Source: DASQUK01 sp963756425
GTDB lineage: Bacteria; Actinomycetota; Acidimicrobiia; Acidimicrobiales; VFJN01
Length of the DNA: 64,000 nt
Direction: 5' to 3'
NCBI GenBank assembly: GCA_963756425.1
Contig: CAVWNW010000018.1
Span: 124,001-188,000, forward strand
Shown here in pieces: positions 24,202 through 31,735 of the stretch. Below the pieces are notes generated by a model. It ran no database searches and had not been told where the DNA came from. It saw only the letters and a program-made list of their open reading frames with translations. The stretch's first letter is position 1. Each line of letters begins with the position of its first letter. The translations under genes and the position numbers were made by a program.

Positions 24202-24801
24202 TCACCCGACGAAGCCGGCCACCAGCCCGCCGAGGAGCAGGCCCGCGCCCAGGCCCGCCGTCACGTCGAGCGGGTTGTGCGCGCCCACGTAGACGCGACC
24301 GACCATAACCACGGCGGCGACCAGGAACGGGGCCCAGACCCACGCCGGCGGCAGGGTCGGGGCGACCACGCAGCCGATAGCGGCGACGAGGATGACGTGC
24401 CCCGACGGGAAGCTCGCTCCCTCCGCCGGCACGTCGCCGCCGCGCAGCACGGCGCCATCCTGGCTCGAACCCGGTCGCTCGCGGACGGCGAGGTACGCCT
24501 TCATCTCCCGCCGCACTATCCGCTCCGTCACGAGCTTGAGGACCATCGCCAGGATCACGCCGACGGCGACCGCGGGCTCGCCGGCCACCCACGCGATGAC
24601 CAGGCCGACGAGGGTGCCGACGACGAGGTTCCCGAGCTGCATGGGTGGCCACAGGACCCAGTACAGCCACCCCGGCAAGCCGTTGATGGCGTGGAAGACC
24701 CGCACCTCCCAGGGAGCGATGTCACGCCGCCGGGCGGCGGCGACGGAGGCGGCTGCGATGGCCAGCCCGACGCCTGAGACGGCCAGCCACGCGAGCCTCA
24801 T
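24202..24801 (-). CDS. PAP2-family membrane phosphatase
   Basis: The 199-residue integral membrane protein has about five hydrophobic helices and the three-part acid phosphatase signature: KLVTERIVRREMKAYLAVRERP, SFPSGHV and GRVYVGAHNPLDV (Lys/Arg-Pro; Ser-Gly-His; Arg-His-Asp). It dephosphorylates lipid phosphates such as undecaprenyl or phosphatidate phosphates at the outer face of the membrane. ATG 24801 opens with a hydrophobic segment. Divergent from the DUF2332 gene. Confidence 0.88.
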   Translation of the reverse strand: MRLAWLAVSGVGLAIAAASVAAARRRDIAPWEVRVFHAINGLPGWLYWVLWPPMQLGNLVVGTLVGLVIAWVAGEPAVAVGVILAMVLKLVTERIVRREMKAYLAVRERPGSSQDGAVLRGGDVPAEGASFPSGHVILVAAIGCVVAPTLPPAWVWAPFLVAAVVMVGRVYVGAHNPLDVTAGLGAGLLLGGLVAGFVG

Positions 24802-24927
24802 TCGGAGCCGGGCCGCATCGACACCGCGACACCTTCCATGCCTCGACCCGGGCGAAGATCACCCGTCCGGGGTGACGGGCCGCCGACGTGCCGCATCAGC
24901 GACGGGGACGCGTGCTCACATGGAGGC

Positions 24928-25989
24928 GTGGGCCACCACGACGCGTTGGCAGGCATCTGGATCTACATCGCCGACACGTCGTGCCGCGGCTACTCCCCGC
25001 TGTATGACCGCATCTGCCGGGCCGTCGCCGCGAGCGATGCCGTGCTCGACATGGTGGCCGAGGCGCCGCCCGAGGGCCACAACCCGGTGCTGCTGCTCGC
25101 AGCCGTCCACGACCTCGTCCTCGGAGGGCTCGATCACCAGTTGGCCGCGGTCTACGCGGGTGAGTCCGATGCCGACCCGGGGCCGCTGTTCGTCGACCTG
25201 TGCCTGCAGCAGCGCAGGGCCCTGCTCCACCTCCTGGCCACCCGGCACGTGAACACGAACGAGGTCGGGCGCTCGGCGACGTTGGGTCCCGCGCTCACGA
25301 CGGTCGCCGCCCGGCTGGGCGAGCCGCTGGCCCACCTCGACGTCGGCTGCAGCGCCGGGCTCAACCTGCTGTGCGACCGCTATCTCCTCGACTACGGGCC
25401 CGCGGGCACAACGGGTCCGGGCGACGCGCCGGTCCGCGTCGCATGCAGGGTCGCCGGGGGCACGCCGCCGATCGCACCACTCCTGCCGACGATCGTCGCT
25501 CGCGTGGGCCTCGACCGCGCGCCGGTCGACGTCAACGACGACGACCAGGCGCGCTGGCAGCTGGCGTGCGTGTGGCCCGACACGGGCCGCCTGCCGCGCA
25601 CCCGCCTCGCCCTCGAGGAGGCCCGGCGCACGCCGCTCGGGCTGGTCCAGGGCGACGCGGTCGACCGCGTCGGCCCCGCCATTGCCGGCCTGCCGTCCGG
25701 CGCCGTCGCCGTCGTGACCACCACCCACGTGGTCGCGTACCTCTCGCCCACCCAGCGCGCGGGGTTCCGCGACGCCCTCGCCGCGGCCTCGCTCGACCGG
25801 CCGGTAGCGTGGGTCAGCGCCGAGGTCCAGGGAGTGGTGGATGCGCTGCCCGACGTCGGGGCGCCGTCGGACGACCAGGGGGTGGAGGCGAGCGTGCTCG
25901 GCCTGGCCGTGTTCCGCGACGGCGCGGTCGACGGCACGGTTTTGGGCTACGTGCACCCCCACGGCACCTGGATCGACTGGCGGGCGTGA
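24928..25989 (+). CDS. DUF2332 family protein
   Basis: The 353-residue protein matches actinobacterial DUF2332: CRGYSPLYDRICRAVA near the start, then NEVGRSATLGPAL, the LDVGCSAGLNLLCDRY block (a SAM-methyltransferase-like glycine motif), and VVTTTHVVAYLSP toward the C-terminus. The Rossmann-like block suggests a methyltransferase-derived fold, but no activity is established. GTG 24928 follows GGAGGC and gives the family N-terminus. Convergent with SMP-30 after 16 bp. Confidence 0.85.
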   Translation: MGHHDALAGIWIYIADTSCRGYSPLYDRICRAVAASDAVLDMVAEAPPEGHNPVLLLAAVHDLVLGGLDHQLAAVYAGESDADPGPLFVDLCLQQRRALLHLLATRHVNTNEVGRSATLGPALTTVAARLGEPLAHLDVGCSAGLNLLCDRYLLDYGPAGTTGPGDAPVRVACRVAGGTPPIAPLLPTIVARVGLDRAPVDVNDDDQARWQLACVWPDTGRLPRTRLALEEARRTPLGLVQGDAVDRVGPAIAGLPSGAVAVVTTTHVVAYLSPTQRAGFRDALAAASLDRPVAWVSAEVQGVVDALPDVGAPSDDQGVEASVLGLAVFRDGAVDGTVLGYVHPHGTWIDWRA

Positions 25990-26005
25990 GCTGCGACCAG
26001 GTCGA

Positions 26006-26827
26006 TCACAGCGAGCACCGGGGTTCGATGCGGCCGACGGCACCGAGGCCGTCGAGCACCATGAGCCCGCCGTCGACGAACGTGACGTAGAGCCGATCGA
26101 GGCGAGGCCCGGCGAAGGCGACATCGGTGGGGTTCGGCAGCGGCATCGCGACCTCGCGGTCAAGGCCGTCACGCACAAACCGCACCAGCCGACCTCCCCC
26201 GAAGAGCGCGCACCACAGTCCGCCGTCGCTGTCGAGTTTGGCGCCATCGGGACCACCTTCGAGGCGGGTCATGTCGCCGAACACCCGTCGCTCGCCCACC
26301 GACCCGGTCGTCGGGTCGTAGGGATAGGCGTAGTAGTGCGCCGACGTGTCGCCGACGATCAGCGTCATCGCGCCGTCGATCACACCGGCATTGGGTCCGT
26401 TGGTGTTGCCGATGTCGGGATCGAGCATGCGCCAGCCCTGGCGCGGCGAGAACCACCAGGCGGATCCGGTGGCCGGGCCCAGGTTCAGCTTCCCGGTGAC
26501 GATGTTGCCCTCGGCGTCGGCACACATGTCGTTGCAGCGCCCGCCGATCTCATCCGGGTAGGAGCTCACGAGGCTCCATGTGCCGGAGTCGGGGTCGATT
26601 ACGTGGAGGCCGTCGTCAAGCGCGGCCAGCACCCGGCCATCGGTGGTGGCCACGATGCCGGTGGGCATCGACGGTGCGGAAAGCGTCTGCAGCTCGTCGT
26701 CACCGTCATCCAGCCAGTGCAACGTCCGGGCGGCGCAGTCGACGAAGTAGAGGCGCTGCCGCAGCTCGTCCCAGAGGAGGCTCTCACCCCACCCCGTCGT
26801 GATGTCGCCGATGCGCGTGATTTCCAT
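26006..26827 (-). CDS. SMP-30/gluconolactonase family protein
   Basis: The 273-residue beta-propeller starts GWGESLLWDELRQRLYFVDC with the metal-binding Glu, and continues GRCNDMCADAEGNIVTG (Asn/Asp) and EGGPDGAKLDSDGGLWCAL (the conserved Asp), closely matching the regucalcin/lactonase branch. It differs clearly from the other SMP-30 at 11238, which has a longer loop set. It likely hydrolyses sugar or other lactones in the cytoplasm. No neighbouring sugar catabolic genes are evident. Confidence 0.9.
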   Translation of the reverse strand: MEITRIGDITTGWGESLLWDELRQRLYFVDCAARTLHWLDDGDDELQTLSAPSMPTGIVATTDGRVLAALDDGLHVIDPDSGTWSLVSSYPDEIGGRCNDMCADAEGNIVTGKLNLGPATGSAWWFSPRQGWRMLDPDIGNTNGPNAGVIDGAMTLIVGDTSAHYYAYPYDPTTGSVGERRVFGDMTRLEGGPDGAKLDSDGGLWCALFGGGRLVRFVRDGLDREVAMPLPNPTDVAFAGPRLDRLYVTFVDGGLMVLDGLGAVGRIEPRCSL

Positions 26828-26918
26828 TCCAGAGATTCAAGTTCGTGAAGGCTTACCGAAGCGATGGCTGGACTCAATGCTCGGAGCTGCTCGCCAAGGC
26901 TGCGGCCTCCAGGCAGGA

Positions 26919-26948
26919 CCCGGCCGGGCAGATGTCCGCCCGGCCGGG
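26919..26948 (-). terminator. Hairpin terminator after the MATCAP-like gene
   Basis: CCCGGCCGGGC (26919-26929) and GCCCGGCCGGG (26938-26948) form a perfect 11-bp stem with an 8-nt loop, 28 nt past the stop codon at 26976 and before the SMP-30 gene on the same strand. Confidence 0.85.
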
Positions 26949-26975
26949 ATCCGCTCCCCCGGCGATCTCGCCGCC

Positions 26976-28298
26976 CTATCCAACGAGGTCGAGTTGTGGC
27001 GCGCGGTCGAGTACGTGTCCCACGGCGTCGGCCACCGCGGCCAGGTCGAGGGCGGCGACGAAGGTCGAATAGGTCAGCCAGGTGAGCGCCCACCCCGGGT
27101 TGAGGACCCAGGGAGGACGGTGCACCGGGCTGCGGCACAGGCCCAGCCGGCGCAGCTCGACCAGGGCGGGGATGTCGAAGAGGTCGAGCTTGCCGGCGAA
27201 CAGCGTGCCCACGCAGTCCAGGCGCTCCTCGACGAACGCCGCCCGGATGAAGGTGCTCACCGCCAGGAAGCCGGACAGATACACGCAGTCCTTGGTGAAC
27301 GGCGCACCGCCGGTGACCGGGCCGCCCCGGAAGATGCGGCGGGTGCTCTCGAAGGCCTGCTCGGGGTCGGGCGACCGGTCCGAGAACCACCGGAACAGCT
27401 CGACGAAGTCGGCGCCGTCGATCACCATCTGCACCCCGAGGACGCGATCGGCCAAGCGGCGGAACCGGTCGAGCTCGAGCGTGCCCGATACGAACTCGGA
27501 GAAGACGGCGAGGCCCTCCTGGGTGCGGGTCGTTCCCGGATGCCCGATGGCGAGGATGGGCAGATCGGTTTGGTACCGACCGTTCACCGCTGTCAACACA
27601 TGGATGAATGCCTCGTGGTTGAGCAGCTGCGCTGCGTCCCGGGCGGTGAAGCGGGCCCCGGACCGCACCTTGATCCTGGTCGCCGTCGCCAGCGCGTTGG
27701 CCGAGAGCTCGTCGACGATCCTGATGGCGGGCGCGTCGTCCGGGCCGAAGTGCGCGATCACCCCGGCGGACAGGATGTCGGCCACCTCCTGCGCCGAGTG
27801 GTCGCGGCGTGCCTCGAGCGACAGGCCGACGCGGTCGAGGCCGGCCAGGACGTCGCCCACGCGCTCGGCGAGCTCATAGGGGGTAATGGGGTCGTAGCGC
27901 AGCGGCGTGTGCGGCGTGCCGTAGAGGTCCCGGTTGTACACGAGGAACGACTCGGTGCCCCGCGCCGCCAGCATCCGGGCCGTCAGCTCGAGCGACTCGG
28001 CGACCGACTCGAGCCAGTCGTCCACGAGCCCTCCGGGGTAGATCGACCGGCGGACCTCGCGCAAGGCGTCGACGATTGGCTGCTGGTCGAACGGCGGGTA
28101 GTCGACGTCCGGGAGTGCGTCGGCGCCGCCGGCCAGGAACTCCTCACGCACCGAGGCCGGCCAGCGCAACGCCGCCAACACGCGGATCGGCTTGGCGATC
28201 TCGTACAGCCTGTGGGCTATCGACCGGTAACGCTCTGCGTCGGGATCGGCCACCGCACCCCCCGCCGCCCCCGTGCCCGGCGCTTCCGTCGAGCTCAT
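26976..28298 (-). CDS. MATCAP-like zincin (DUF1704, tyrosine/phenylalanine carboxypeptidase domain)
   Basis: The 440-residue protein begins at ATG 28298. It contains the zinc motif HEAFIH (HExxxH) and, about 30 residues later, TRTQEGLAVFSEF, the QEGLA motif used to name bacterial members (flavohaemoglobin expression-modulating QEGLA proteins). The same fold and motif define the eukaryotic tubulin carboxypeptidase MATCAP. It is therefore probably a zinc metallopeptidase, cytoplasmic (no signal peptide). The natural bacterial substrate is unknown. A strong terminator follows it. Confidence 0.8.
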   Translation of the reverse strand: MSSTEAPGTGAAGGAVADPDAERYRSIAHRLYEIAKPIRVLAALRWPASVREEFLAGGADALPDVDYPPFDQQPIVDALREVRRSIYPGGLVDDWLESVAESLELTARMLAARGTESFLVYNRDLYGTPHTPLRYDPITPYELAERVGDVLAGLDRVGLSLEARRDHSAQEVADILSAGVIAHFGPDDAPAIRIVDELSANALATATRIKVRSGARFTARDAAQLLNHEAFIHVLTAVNGRYQTDLPILAIGHPGTTRTQEGLAVFSEFVSGTLELDRFRRLADRVLGVQMVIDGADFVELFRWFSDRSPDPEQAFESTRRIFRGGPVTGGAPFTKDCVYLSGFLAVSTFIRAAFVEERLDCVGTLFAGKLDLFDIPALVELRRLGLCRSPVHRPPWVLNPGWALTWLTYSTFVAALDLAAVADAVGHVLDRAPQLDLVG

Positions 28299-28452
28299 GC
28301 CGGCCGCACCGTGCGGGCCGCGCAGCTTGCCACCGTGGGCTCGTGCGGAATGGCGGAGGCCACGGGTCCAGCGTGGCCCGCCGGGGGGCGGCCGCCGCCT
28401 CACCCTCCGTGGGTGAATCCAGGGAGGCCAGGCTCCGGTTGCCCGCATGGAA

Positions 28453-28498
28453 ACCTGCCGCGGCATTGGTGGCTATGGCAACCAATCCCGCGGCAGGT
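28453..28498. repeat. 46-bp near-perfect palindrome (element 2)
   Basis: Two 23-bp arms about an axis at 28475/28476 match at 20 of 23 positions. The outer ends read ACCTGCCGCGG and CCGCGGCAGGT. Counted from the axis, its right arm agrees with element 1 (13967-14018) at 15 of 23 positions, concentrated in TGGCA at the centre and GCGGCA-N-GT at the end. It lies 155 nt upstream of the MATCAP-like gene. Confidence 0.8.
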
Positions 28499-28634
28499 CT
28501 CGGGCAGAGCCGGCTTCGTAGCGGGAAAGGTTGGCCTCGAACCAGGTGCTCGGCCTGCAAGCTCGGTCATCGTTGGCAATAGGTGCTCGGCGTTGCTCCA
28601 CACCGCGACAGGGAACGCATGACTGGCCCCCGAG

Positions 28635-28663
28635 TTGACCGCAGTGGCAGCCGCCCGTATTTT
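28635..28663 (+). promoter_or_regulatory. Sigma70-like promoter TTGACC-N17-TATTTT
   Basis: A near-consensus -35 (28635-28640) and -10 (28658-28663) with ideal 17-bp spacing precede the ArsR gene. The AT-rich GGTTAATTATC just downstream, around the expected start of transcription, could be where the ArsR protein binds. Confidence 0.65.
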
Positions 28664-28705
28664 CCTCACTGGTTAATTATCTATCTGGGAAAGTATGGAG
28701 CGATC

Positions 28706-29068
28706 ATGACGATGGCGATCGACGAAGATCGGCTCGACGAGACCTTTGCGGCGCTGGCCAACGCGACGCGGCGAGCGATCCTGGCCCGTCTCTCGGACGG
28801 TGGTGCGACCGTCAACGAGCTCGCCGAGCCGTTCGAGATGACCCTTCCGGCCATCTCGAAGCACATCAAGGTGCTGGAACGGGCGGGCTTGGTCATGCGG
28901 GGCCGACGAGCCCAGTACCGGCCATGTGTCCTCGACGCCGCGCCGCTCGAGGAGGTCTCGACGTGGGCGGAGCAGTACCGGCCCGTCTGGGAAGCCCGCT
29001 TCGCCCGGATGGACCGGTACATCACACAACTTCGACCGCGACGAAAGGCCGACGAACACGATGCCTGA
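28706..29068 (+). CDS. ArsR-family winged-helix regulator
   Basis: The 120-residue repressor (ETFAALANATRRAILARL, FEMTLPAISKHIKVLERAGLV, GRRAQYRPCVLD) is of the metal-free type that is paired with AHSA1 proteins. ATG 28706 follows GGAG and fits the family start. It overlaps the next gene by 8 nt. It is not closely similar to the ArsR at 21807, so the two pairs look like independent acquisitions rather than a recent duplication. Confidence 0.9.
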   Translation: MTMAIDEDRLDETFAALANATRRAILARLSDGGATVNELAEPFEMTLPAISKHIKVLERAGLVMRGRRAQYRPCVLDAAPLEEVSTWAEQYRPVWEARFARMDRYITQLRPRRKADEHDA

Positions 29069-29561
29069 CCACAACGCTTCCCAGGACGCGGTGGTGATCG
29101 AACGCTGCTTCGATGCCCCGGTGGATCTCGTCTGGCAGATGTGGACCGACCCGGAACACTTCAAGGCCTGGTACGGCCCCGATGGCGCAACCGTTCCCGT
29201 CGCCAAGATGGACGTGCGCGTGGGCGGTACCCGTCTGGTCTGTATGGAGGCGGACACCCCGAACGGCCCGATCCTCATGTGGTTCACCGGTGAGTACCTC
29301 GAGGTCGTCGAAAATGAACGGCTCCGCTACACCGAATCCATCTCCGACGAGAACGGAAATGTGTCATCGCCGCCGGCCAGCGGCATGCCGGAGGGGCATC
29401 CCATGACGACCGAGGTCCGTGTCGAGCTCGAGGACCTCGGTGGCCGCACCAGGATGGTGATGACACACGCCGGCATTCCCGCCGGATCCCCGGGTGCGAT
29501 CGGTTGGGCGACGGCGTTCGACAAGCTCGCTGCCCACGTCGACGCGCAAACCGGCCGCTAG
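29061..29561 (+). CDS. SRPBCC/AHSA1 domain protein
   Basis: The 166-residue START-like protein has VIERCFDAPVDLVWQMW, FKAWYGPDGATV, MDVRVGGTRLVCME and a C-terminal helix GWATAFDKLAAHVDAQ, a typical AHSA1 (PhnB-like/activator of Hsp90) layout. It starts inside the ArsR gene (8-nt overlap), so the two are translationally coupled. It presumably binds a hydrophobic ligand; the role is unknown. Confidence 0.9.
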   Translation: MPDHNASQDAVVIERCFDAPVDLVWQMWTDPEHFKAWYGPDGATVPVAKMDVRVGGTRLVCMEADTPNGPILMWFTGEYLEVVENERLRYTESISDENGNVSSPPASGMPEGHPMTTEVRVELEDLGGRTRMVMTHAGIPAGSPGAIGWATAFDKLAAHVDAQTGR

Positions 29562-29606
29562 CGCCACCTTTCGGGTCGCGTACGACGCGCTCGGGCGTCG
29601 AGCGTG

Positions 29607-30284
29607 TCAACCCAAGCGGGCGAGTGTGCGGCGCATGTCCCGGATGGTCCGGGCCGTGCCCCGCACCGTGCCGGTGACCTTGGACCGGCCGATCCGGGGG
29701 CTGTAGGCGACCGGGACCTCGGCGATGCGCCACCCTGCCGCGGCGGCCCGCAGCACCATCTCGAGGGGCCACGCAAAGCGGCGGTCGACGATACCGAGCG
29801 CTACAAGGTCGTCCCGGCACGCTGCCCGCATGGGGCCGAGGTCCGAGACATCGGCAGCGGACGTACGGCGGATCCGCCGGGCCAGGTAGGCGTTGGCGTA
29901 GCGGGCGTGCCGAGGCAACGCGCCGGGAGCGGTGGGGCGGCGGGCGCCGAGGACGAGATCGGCCCTCGCGGCCGAGACGGGCGCGACGACGAGGGGCAGC
30001 TCTCGCGGATCGAGGGACCCGTCCGCGTCGCAGAAGGCCACGACGGGTGTGCTGGTCGCGGCGAGGCCCGCGGCGCACGCGGCGCCGAAGCCTCGCCGCG
30101 GCTCGACCACCACCGTGGCGCCCAAGTCACGAGCGACGTCACCGGACCCGTCAGTCGAGCCGTTGTCGACCACCAGCGCGCGGTAGCCCGGCGGGAGGCG
30201 GCCCAGCACCCACGGCAGCGCTGCCGCCTCGTCGAGCACCGGGAGCACGACGTCCACGCCGGTCGGAGCCGAACGGTCGTTCAC
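29607..30284 (-). CDS. Family 2 glycosyltransferase (dolichol-phosphate-mannose-synthase-like)
   Basis: The 225-residue GT-A enzyme has VVLPVLDEAAALPWVL, ALVVDNGSTDGSGDVARDLGA, the FCDADGS metal motif (DAD) and SDLGPMRAACRDDL. No membrane anchor follows, so it is a soluble polyprenyl-phosphate sugar transferase. GTG 30284 or 30293 are both possible starts; neither has a ribosome-binding site, suggesting leaderless mRNA. Divergent from the GT-C gene, sharing a 90-bp control region with the CCTTACGAG motif. Confidence 0.85.
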   Translation of the reverse strand: MNDRSAPTGVDVVLPVLDEAAALPWVLGRLPPGYRALVVDNGSTDGSGDVARDLGATVVVEPRRGFGAACAAGLAATSTPVVAFCDADGSLDPRELPLVVAPVSAARADLVLGARRPTAPGALPRHARYANAYLARRIRRTSAADVSDLGPMRAACRDDLVALGIVDRRFAWPLEMVLRAAAAGWRIAEVPVAYSPRIGRSKVTGTVRGTARTIRDMRRTLARLG

Positions 30285-30307
30285 GGCCAGCACCGTAGGG
30301 ATGCGCG

Positions 30308-30365
30308 CCTTACGAGGCTCGAAACATCGTCGGCCGGGCCCGGCCGGTCGTGACCGCGGGACATA
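30308..30365 (+). promoter_or_regulatory. Motif CCTTACGAG-N6-AACATCG plus CATA box (copy 1)
   Basis: CCTTACGAG (30308-30316), six variable bases, AACATCG (30323-30329), then exactly 32 nt, then CATA (30362-30365) within CGGGACATA, 12 nt before the GTG of the GT-C gene. The same parts with the same spacing occur at 34591-34648. Probably a response-regulator or activator site with a -10 element. Confidence 0.7.
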
Positions 30366-30377
30366 CGGTCCCGCCGC

Positions 30378-31730
30378 GTGGTCGCCGCTGCCACCACCAC
30401 CGCCACCACCGAGACCCCCACACCCCGATCGCCGTTCGTCCCCGGTGCGGGAGGTCACCGCGCTCGGCTGGCCGTGGCTGTATGGGTGGCCGTGGTGGCG
30501 GTAGCCCTGGCCTGGGGGACCTGGGGCGTCGCCTCCAGTGGCATCGCATTGCGGGCGGCGCCGCTGTACGGGCGGTGGCGCTGGCACCCGGGTTGGGGGC
30601 TGGTGCCCGCGCTTCTGGCCGGCGGGTTCGTCGTGGCGTGGGGTCCGGCCGTCGCGCGCCGCGTCCCCTGGCGGTGGGTGCCCCCGCTCGCGGGACTGGC
30701 CGCTGTCGGTTGGACGCTGGCGCTCGCGGTTGCCGACGGCTGGTCGAAGGTGACAGAGCCGCTCACGACCCGACACGAGTACGAGCCGTTCGCAGCTCGT
30801 ATCGACGACCTCGCCGGGCTCCTGGGCCGGTTCACCGAAGGGTTGGCCGCCTTCCCGATCCATGTGCAGGGACATCCCCCGGGCCCGGTCACCGTCGCGT
30901 GGCTCCTAGATCGCTCCGGCCTGGGCGGCGCCGGGTGGCTGGCGGCCGTGGCCATCGTCGGCTGGGGGGCGGCTGTCGCCGCCGCGCTGGTTGCCGTTCG
31001 AGCGCTTGCGGGTGACCGCGTCGCCAGGCGGGCGGCGCCGGCTCTGGTCGTGCTGCCGGCGGCCATATGGGCCGGGACGTCGCTGGACGCGCTGTTCGCA
31101 GGGCTCGCCGCAACCGGGCTGGCGCTGGCGACCGTGGCCGCGGTTCGGGCGTCGCGGGGTCGTGCGCTCGCTGCGGGGGTCGTGCTCGGCGTGGCACTGT
31201 TGTTCAGCTATGGCGCTGCCCTCGTCGTCGTCGTTGCAGTGGTGGTGATCGCGCGTGCCCGTCGAACCGATCGGCCGGCCCGACCTCCCGGCGTCCTGGT
31301 GCCTTTCGCCGTTGGAGCGCTTCTGCCCCTGGGCACCGCCGGGGTGATCGCCGGCTTCTGGTGGATGGAGGGGTTGCAGGCCACCGAGCACGCGTATTGG
31401 TCAGGCATCGGTGGGCAGCGACCCGCCGGCTACCTCACCGTGGCGGGCAACCCAGCGGCACTGGCCCTGGCCGCGGGGCCGGCTGTGGCGGTCGGGCTGG
31501 CAGGCGTGCTCACCTCGGCCGACCGGCGGGCCCGGTTGCTACCCGCAGCTGCCCTCGGCGCCGTGCTGGTGGCCAACGTCTCGCAGATGTCGCGTGGCGA
31601 GGTGGAGCGCATCTGGTTGCCGTTCGTCCCGTGGCTCGCCTTGGCCGCCCCCGGAGATCGCCGGGGCTGGCTGGCCGCCCAGGCCGGCCTCGCCCTGCTG
31701 GTCCAGGCGGCGCTCGTCTCGGCCTGGTAG
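30378..31730 (+). CDS. Polytopic membrane protein, GT-C-like glycosyltransferase candidate
   Basis: The 450-residue protein has about ten to eleven transmembrane helices. After the first helix a periplasmic-type loop (RHEYEPFAARIDD ... FPIHVQGHPPGPV) occurs; the HPPGP motif is seen in membrane glycosyltransferases that use polyprenyl-phosphate sugars. The N-terminus is Thr-rich and cytoplasmic. GTG 30378 starts 12 nt after the CATA box. Followed 5 nt later by the epimerase, so they form an operon. The catalytic class is inferred, not shown. Confidence 0.7.
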   Translation: MVAAATTTATTETPTPRSPFVPGAGGHRARLAVAVWVAVVAVALAWGTWGVASSGIALRAAPLYGRWRWHPGWGLVPALLAGGFVVAWGPAVARRVPWRWVPPLAGLAAVGWTLALAVADGWSKVTEPLTTRHEYEPFAARIDDLAGLLGRFTEGLAAFPIHVQGHPPGPVTVAWLLDRSGLGGAGWLAAVAIVGWGAAVAAALVAVRALAGDRVARRAAPALVVLPAAIWAGTSLDALFAGLAATGLALATVAAVRASRGRALAAGVVLGVALLFSYGAALVVVVAVVVIARARRTDRPARPPGVLVPFAVGALLPLGTAGVIAGFWWMEGLQATEHAYWSGIGGQRPAGYLTVAGNPAALALAAGPAVAVGLAGVLTSADRRARLLPAAALGAVLVANVSQMSRGEVERIWLPFVPWLALAAPGDRRGWLAAQAGLALLVQAALVSAW

Positions 31731-31735
31731 GTCTC

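Larger units (their letters stand above)
28299..28705. other. 407-bp divergent intergenic region with palindrome and promoter
   Basis: It lies between the MATCAP-like gene (leftward) and an ArsR gene (rightward). It holds the 46-bp palindrome at 28453-28498 and a good sigma70-type promoter at 28635-28663; no convincing open frame was seen in the rest. Confidence 0.6.
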
